Of a stretch of DNA of 64,000 nucleotides, positions 60,225 through 64,000 are shown in pieces. Under the pieces are notes generated by a model. The model did not search any database. It was not told the origin of the DNA and worked only from the letters and a program-made list of their open reading frames with translations. Origin of the DNA: DASUKM01 sp036278735 (GTDB lineage: Bacteria > Acidobacteriota > Vicinamibacteria > Vicinamibacterales > 2-12-FULL-66-21); assembly GCA_036278735.1 (NCBI GenBank), contig DASUKM010000044.1, positions 79,254 to 143,253 on the forward strand, read 5' to 3'. Position 1 is the stretch's first letter, and the number at the start of each line of letters is the position of its first letter. Both the position numbers and the translations under genes were made by a program.

Positions 60225-60959
60225 CTACTCGCCGGAGCCGGCCAGCAGCGCGCGGACTTTCTTCATGTCCTCCCAGACGTCGCGCTTGCGTTCGGGGCTG
60301 CGCAGGAGGAACGCCGGGTGGAAGGTCGGGATCAGCTTCGCCCCGCGGTACTCGTAGATACGGCCGCGCAGCCGCGAGATCGGCTCCTGCGTGCGCAGCA
60401 GGGTCTTCGCCGCGAACGTGCCGAGCGCGACGATCACCTTCGGCTTCACGACGTCAATCTGGCGGAACAGGAACGGCTCGCAGGTGTCGACTTCGTCCGG
60501 TTCGGGATTCCGGTTGCCGGGCGGACGGCACTTGATTACGTTGGCGATGTACACCTGGTCGCGCGTCAGCTCGATCGCTTCGATGATCTTGGTCAGGAGC
60601 TGGCCCGCCCGGCCGACGAACGGGATGCCCTGCAGGTCTTCGTCGGCGCCGGGCGCTTCGCCGACGAACATCAGGTCCGCGGATGGATTGCCGACGCCGA
60701 AGACCACCTGCGTGCGGCCGAGCCGATGGAGTTTGCAGCGCGTGCAGTCGCCGATGTCCGCCTGGATGGCCGCGAGGCGCGCGGGATCGCCGGCCGCCTC
60801 GTCGAGGACGGGGGCCGCCGCGGCGGCAGCGGCCGGATCCGCCGGCGGTGGCGCGTCCGCGGGACGTGTCCTCCAGGCCTTGTCGCGGCTCACGCCCACG
60901 ACACCGAGATCGCGATAGAACCCGAGATGGCCGGCCAGCTGTTCGCGCGCATCCGACAC
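60225..60959 (-). CDS. Uracil-DNA glycosylase, family 4 (iron-sulfur)
   Basis: Removes uracil from DNA, 244 residues. Cluster cysteines lie in DCTRCKLH and in KCRPP and DTCEPF. Motif A is GEAPGADEDLQGIPFVGRAGQLL and motif B is FHPAFLLR. The N-terminal 60 residues are Ala/Pro-rich and probably disordered, longer than in Thermus enzymes. GTG start. It is 4 bp from the coaBC stop and from priA, so one operon. Confidence 0.95.
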   Translation of the reverse strand: MSDAREQLAGHLGFYRDLGVVGVSRDKAWRTRPADAPPPADPAAAAAAAPVLDEAAGDPARLAAIQADIGDCTRCKLHRLGRTQVVFGVGNPSADLMFVGEAPGADEDLQGIPFVGRAGQLLTKIIEAIELTRDQVYIANVIKCRPPGNRNPEPDEVDTCEPFLFRQIDVVKPKVIVALGTFAAKTLLRTQEPISRLRGRIYEYRGAKLIPTFHPAFLLRSPERKRDVWEDMKKVRALLAGSGE

Positions 60960-60963
60960 GGCG

Positions 60964-62184
60964 TCACCGGACGGGCGCGGGAGCGCGCGCCCCGAGCAGG
61001 CGCTCGACGCGATCGAGAATCGCCGACGCCAGCTCCGTCTTGAGTTGCAGGGGAAGCGCCTCTTCGCCGTCGCGCGAGATCAGCACGGCAGCGTTCGTGT
61101 CCGATTCGAAGCCGGCGCCGGGGCTCGAGACGTCGTTGGCGACGACGAGATCCAGTTGCTTGGCTTTCAGCTTCTCGCGTCCACGCGCGCGCGGGTCCCC
61201 CGTTTCGGCCGCGAAGCCGACGAGGACGGGCACCGGCGCGTCGCCGCGCGCGCGCCCCAGCGATGCGAGGATGTCGTCGGTGCGCACGAGCGTCAATTCC
61301 AGCGGCGCCTCGCGCTTGGCGATCTTGACGTCGTGCCGCTCGGCGGGCCGGTAGTCCGCCACGGCGGCGGCCATCACGATCGCGTCCATCCCCGTAGCGT
61401 TCGCCTCGAGCGCCGCCGCCATCTGGGCGGCGCTGCGGACTCGTTCGATCCGGACGTCGGCGGGCGGTTCCAGAGCCGTAGGGCCGGAGACGAGCACCAC
61501 GCCGGCGCCGCGGCGCGCGGCTTCGGCGGCGATCGCGTAGCCCATCCGTCCACTCGAACGGTTCCCGATGTAGCGCACCGGGTCGATGTCTTCGTAGGTG
61601 GGGCCGGCCGAGACGAGCACCCGCCGCCCGAGCAGTGTACCGGCCGGCCGCACGGCGCGGTCGGCCGCCTCGACGATTGCGTCCGGTTCGGCGAGCCGCC
61701 CTTTGCCGGTCCATCCGCAGGCGAGGAATCCGACGCCGGGCTCGATCATCTTCACGCCGCGCGAGGCGAGCACCCGCAGGTTGTCGTGGACGGCCGTGTG
61801 CTCGAGCATGTTCGTGTTCATGGCGGGGGCGAGCAGCACCGGCGCGCGCGTCGCGAGATACAAGGACGAGAGGAAGTCGTCGGCGAGACCGTGCGCGAAT
61901 TTGGCGATGAGGTTGGCGGTGGCCGGCGCGACGAGGAGCAGGGCGATATCGCCGGCCAGCGCGATGTGCTCGATGTCGGCGTTGCCGCCGCGCGCGAACT
62001 GGCTCGTGATCACGCGACGGCGCGTGATGGCCTCGAAGGTCACCTCGCCGACGAAGCGGCGGGCCGTGCGCGTCATGATCGCCACGACGTCGTGCCCCCG
62101 CTGCTGCAGGCCGCGGGCCACTTCGACGGCCTTGTAGGCCCCGATGCCGCCGCACACCCCGAGCGCAATCAGCACGCGATGCAC
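60964..62184 (-). CDS. coaBC: Phosphopantothenoylcysteine decarboxylase / phosphopantothenate-cysteine ligase
   Basis: Bifunctional coenzyme A enzyme, 406 residues. CoaC part: FMN-binding GVCGGIGAYKAVEV, the substrate motif PAMNTNM, and the active-site Cys in LACGWTGKGRLAEP. CoaB part from about 190: VLVSAGPTYEDIDPVRYIGNRSSGRMGYA and KIAKREAPLELTLVRTDDIL, with FAAETGD. Start is GTG. It lies 27 bp after rpoZ, the common gmk-rpoZ-coaBC order. Confidence 0.97.
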   Translation of the reverse strand: MHRVLIALGVCGGIGAYKAVEVARGLQQRGHDVVAIMTRTARRFVGEVTFEAITRRRVITSQFARGGNADIEHIALAGDIALLLVAPATANLIAKFAHGLADDFLSSLYLATRAPVLLAPAMNTNMLEHTAVHDNLRVLASRGVKMIEPGVGFLACGWTGKGRLAEPDAIVEAADRAVRPAGTLLGRRVLVSAGPTYEDIDPVRYIGNRSSGRMGYAIAAEAARRGAGVVLVSGPTALEPPADVRIERVRSAAQMAAALEANATGMDAIVMAAAVADYRPAERHDVKIAKREAPLELTLVRTDDILASLGRARGDAPVPVLVGFAAETGDPRARGREKLKAKQLDLVVANDVSSPGAGFESDTNAAVLISRDGEEALPLQLKTELASAILDRVERLLGARAPAPVR

Positions 62185-62211
62185 CCTCCCGCCTCGCCGC
62201 GCGCGGCGCGG

Positions 62212-62382
62212 CTATTCGCGGATCTTCTCGACCTTGCCTTCCTTCACTTCCTTGACGGCGAGCCGGATTTTCTTCTCGGGCCCGGTCGTCCGCGGCGTGC
62301 AGCCGCGCAGCAACTGATGGGCGCGGGCGCCCGACACGACGACGAACTCGAACTTGTTCGGCAAGGCCTTGCGATCGATCAC
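62212..62382 (-). CDS. rpoZ: RNA polymerase omega subunit
   Basis: Small polymerase subunit, 56 residues. The family core KFEFVVVSGARAHQLLRG is present, with an unusually short C-terminal part ending in Lys/Glu-rich helix. The GTG at 62382 overlaps the gmk stop (GTGA). The open frame to 62760 is a shadow of gmk and was rejected. Location between gmk and coaBC confirms the call. Confidence 0.9.
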   Translation of the reverse strand: MIDRKALPNKFEFVVVSGARAHQLLRGCTPRTTGPEKKIRLAVKEVKEGKVEKIRE

Positions 62383-63017
62383 ACGATTTCCTTTCTGGAG
62401 AAGGTTTCGACGATGGCGCGGGCGGCCGTCGTCATGGCGCGCAGCCGGGCGCGCTCGGCGACCACGATGGCGCGCAGGCGTTCCACGCAGGCGTCGAGCT
62501 CGTCGTTGATCACCACGTACTCGTATTCGCCGAACGCGGCGATTTCCTCGCGCGCCGTGGCCAGCCGGCGGCGGATGGCCGTTTCCGAATCCTTGCTGCG
62601 CCCCCGCAGCCGCTGCTCGAGAATCTCGAACGACGGCGGCATCACGAACACGCCGACCATCTCGAGGCCGCTCCGCCGCACCGAGCGCGCCCCCTGCACG
62701 TCGATCACCAGCACGAGGTCGCGGCCGCCGGCCAGCTCCCGCTCCGCGTCCCGCGCGCACGTGCCGTAGTAGTTGCCGAACACGTCGGCGTGCTCGAGGA
62801 ACGCCCGCGTCCGGATCATCTCTTCGAAGCGATCGCGTGTGACGAAATTATAGTCTACCCCGTCGGATTCGCCGAGCCGGGCCGTTCGCGACGTGTACGA
62901 CCGCGACATCACGAGGCCGGGGACGACCTGCACGAGCCGCTCCACGACGGTCGTCTTGCCGGTGCCGGACGGGGCCGACACGACGAAGAGGAGCCCGCGG
63001 CGGGGCTCATTCGACAT
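62379..63017 (-). CDS. gmk: Guanylate kinase
   Basis: Phosphorylates GMP to GDP, 212 residues. Walker A is VSAPSGTGKTTV. The GMP-binding segment is SRSYTSRTARLGESDGVDYNFV, and DVQGARSVR and PPSFEILEQRLRGR follow. The first 11 bp overlap the end of yicC, and the stop overlaps rpoZ by 4 bp. Confidence 0.97.
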   Translation of the reverse strand: MSNEPRRGLLFVVSAPSGTGKTTVVERLVQVVPGLVMSRSYTSRTARLGESDGVDYNFVTRDRFEEMIRTRAFLEHADVFGNYYGTCARDAERELAGGRDLVLVIDVQGARSVRRSGLEMVGVFVMPPSFEILEQRLRGRSKDSETAIRRRLATAREEIAAFGEYEYVVINDELDACVERLRAIVVAERARLRAMTTAARAIVETFSRKEIV

Positions 63018-63897
63018 TCTGCACCTGCTCGCGCATCTTCTCGAGTTCCGCCTTCAGCGAGACCACCAGCTCGGGGGCGCCCGGCCCTTCGGCTTTGGAC
63101 CCGAGCGTATTCACCTCGCGGTTCATCTCCTGTAGCAGGAAATCGAGCTTGCGGCCGCACGGTTCCGGGGCGTCGCTGAGCGCCTGCCAGTGCGCGAGAT
63201 GGGCCCGGAACCGGACCAGCTCCTCGGTGATGTCGGAGCGGGCGGCAAACCGCACAATCTCCTGGGCCAGCGCCGCTTCCTCGACGAGGCCGTCGGCGTG
63301 CAGCTCGCGGACCCGATCGGCGAGCCGCGAGCGGAAGGCGTCGATGCCGGCTTCCGCCGCCGCGGCGGCGCGCTCGAAGAGCTCGCTGAGCTGCGCGCGT
63401 CGCCCGTCGAGCTCGGCGCGCAAGTGGGCCCCTTCGCGCACGCGCATGGCGTCCAGTTCCTCGAGCGCGGCCCCCAGCGCCGCCTCGACGGCCGCCTGCA
63501 CGCGTTCGTCCGCCTCGGCGTCCGGCGTGGACCGGTCGCGGACGGTGATGGCCTGCGGGATGCGCAGCAAGTCCCCGGGCGCCAGCGCGCCGGTCACGAG
63601 CCCGCGCTCGCGCGCCCGCTCGAACGCCGCGGCAAACGCGTCGAGCACCGAGTCGTTCACCTCCACCTCGACGCCGCCCGGGGTGCGCGACTGCACCGAC
63701 ACCGAGACCTCGACGCGACCCCGCGCGACGCGCTGCTGAATCAGCGCCCGCAGCCGGCTCTCGCTGCCCGCCAGCCCCGACGGCATCCGCAGCTGGATAT
63801 CCAGGAAGCGATGATTGACCGCCCGGACGGTCAAGGCGACGATCCCCGGCTCCTCGTCGCGAGTCAGCGAGGCGAACCCCGTCATGGACTTAATCAT
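63007..63897 (-). CDS. yicC: YicC-family endoribonuclease-like protein
   Basis: YicC/YloC family protein, 296 residues. The N-terminus MIKSMTGFASL is diagnostic and sets the start at 63897, not the open frame to 63951. RAVNHRFLDIQLRMP and the C-terminal RKLDFLLQEMNREVNTLGSKA are family signatures. E. coli YicC is reported as an endoribonuclease acting on small RNA RyhB. The role in this lineage is not known. It heads the yicC-gmk-rpoZ-coaBC operon. Confidence 0.95.
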   Translation of the reverse strand: MIKSMTGFASLTRDEEPGIVALTVRAVNHRFLDIQLRMPSGLAGSESRLRALIQQRVARGRVEVSVSVQSRTPGGVEVEVNDSVLDAFAAAFERARERGLVTGALAPGDLLRIPQAITVRDRSTPDAEADERVQAAVEAALGAALEELDAMRVREGAHLRAELDGRRAQLSELFERAAAAAEAGIDAFRSRLADRVRELHADGLVEEAALAQEIVRFAARSDITEELVRFRAHLAHWQALSDAPEPCGRKLDFLLQEMNREVNTLGSKAEGPGAPELVVSLKAELEKMREQVQNVE

Positions 63898-63955
63898 GAA
63901 ACCCCGCCACCCGGGATCACGCAACCCGGGGTCAGATCTTGTTCTTTGCACTTTT

Positions 63956-64000
63956 GTCCTCTCAAGAGGACACTTCTCCGCCAGGCGGAGAGTGTCCTCT
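63956..64000. repeat. Nested palindromes with alternative pairing (runs to window edge)
   Basis: GTCCTCT (63956-63962) pairs with AGAGGAC (63965-63971). The longer AGAGGACAC (63965-63973) with TCTCCGCC (63975-63982) can instead pair with GGCGGAGA (63984-63991) and GTGTCCTCT (63992-64000). The two folds exclude each other. It lies 58 bp upstream of yicC and may continue past the edge. It resembles REP-type elements; the preceding GGGGTCAGATC tract (63928 onward) shares GGGTCAG with 50052. Confidence 0.5.

Overview
The window is GC-rich, densely packed bacterial chromosome. Long overlapping reading frames occur on the opposite strand of most real genes, as expected at this base composition. The gene content suggests Acidobacteriota, probably the Vicinamibacteria: a VWFA-related secreted protein (43547-45337), an orphan MacB-like permease (51736-54108), a secreted S9 peptidase, an S55 peptidase, and many start codons overlapping the previous stop. 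This assignment is inference; there is no rRNA in the window. No phage, integrase, insertion sequence or CRISPR array was found.

Layout. 1-2449: thiolase (cut by the window edge) and acetoacetyl-CoA synthetase on the minus strand. 2493-7357: S9 peptidase, a VapBC-type toxin-antitoxin pair, a secreted glycoside hydrolase-like protein and an Ig-like lipoprotein. 7400-18086: a large minus-strand aromatic amino acid block. It reads trp leader and attenuator, aroDE fusion, trpE, trpG, trpD, trpC, trpF, trpB, trpA, chorismate mutase, then aroF and tyrA. 18117-24046: M1 aminopeptidase, S55 protease and a secreted beta-propeller protein. 24063-30338: ECF sigma and anti-sigma pair, a TPR protein, and a 1096-residue sigma-54 activator with an unusual N-terminus. 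30398-38748: aroC, def, fmt, rsmB, a PASTA protein, rpe, a thioesterase, a sugar epimerase, bamD and a duplicated-domain secreted protein, almost all translationally coupled. 38932-41996: pgsA, divergent from a sugar-nucleotide pyrophosphorylase and phosphomannomutase pair. 42232-47385: tRNA-Gly, phosphodiester glycosidase, VWA protein, small proteins and a flavoprotein. 47389-54108: pseudouridine synthase, an XylR-type activator, two short coupled ORFs, a TerC-type membrane protein and the permease. 54224-63897: tRNA-Pro, MerR regulator, der, HU, site-2 protease, then the housekeeping run yicC-gmk-rpoZ-coaBC-udg-priA.

How the parts work together. The aromatic block carries one shikimate fusion enzyme, the complete tryptophan branch, and the entry enzymes of the tyrosine/phenylalanine branch (aroC lies 12 kb away). 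It starts with a classical ribosome-mediated attenuator: a promoter, a short leader ORF with three consecutive Trp codons, a 10-bp antiterminator and an 11-bp terminator followed by a T-run. Tryptophan shortage should therefore raise expression of the shikimate fusion enzyme together with the trp enzymes.

Two features recur across the window. Low-complexity minisatellite-like DNA (GGGTTC/GAACCC, CCAGTTR, GGCGGAG and CAATCGCC families) fills nearly every long spacer between convergent genes. Several genes have a -10-like box only 6-9 bp before the start codon and no usable Shine-Dalgarno, suggesting leaderless transcripts.
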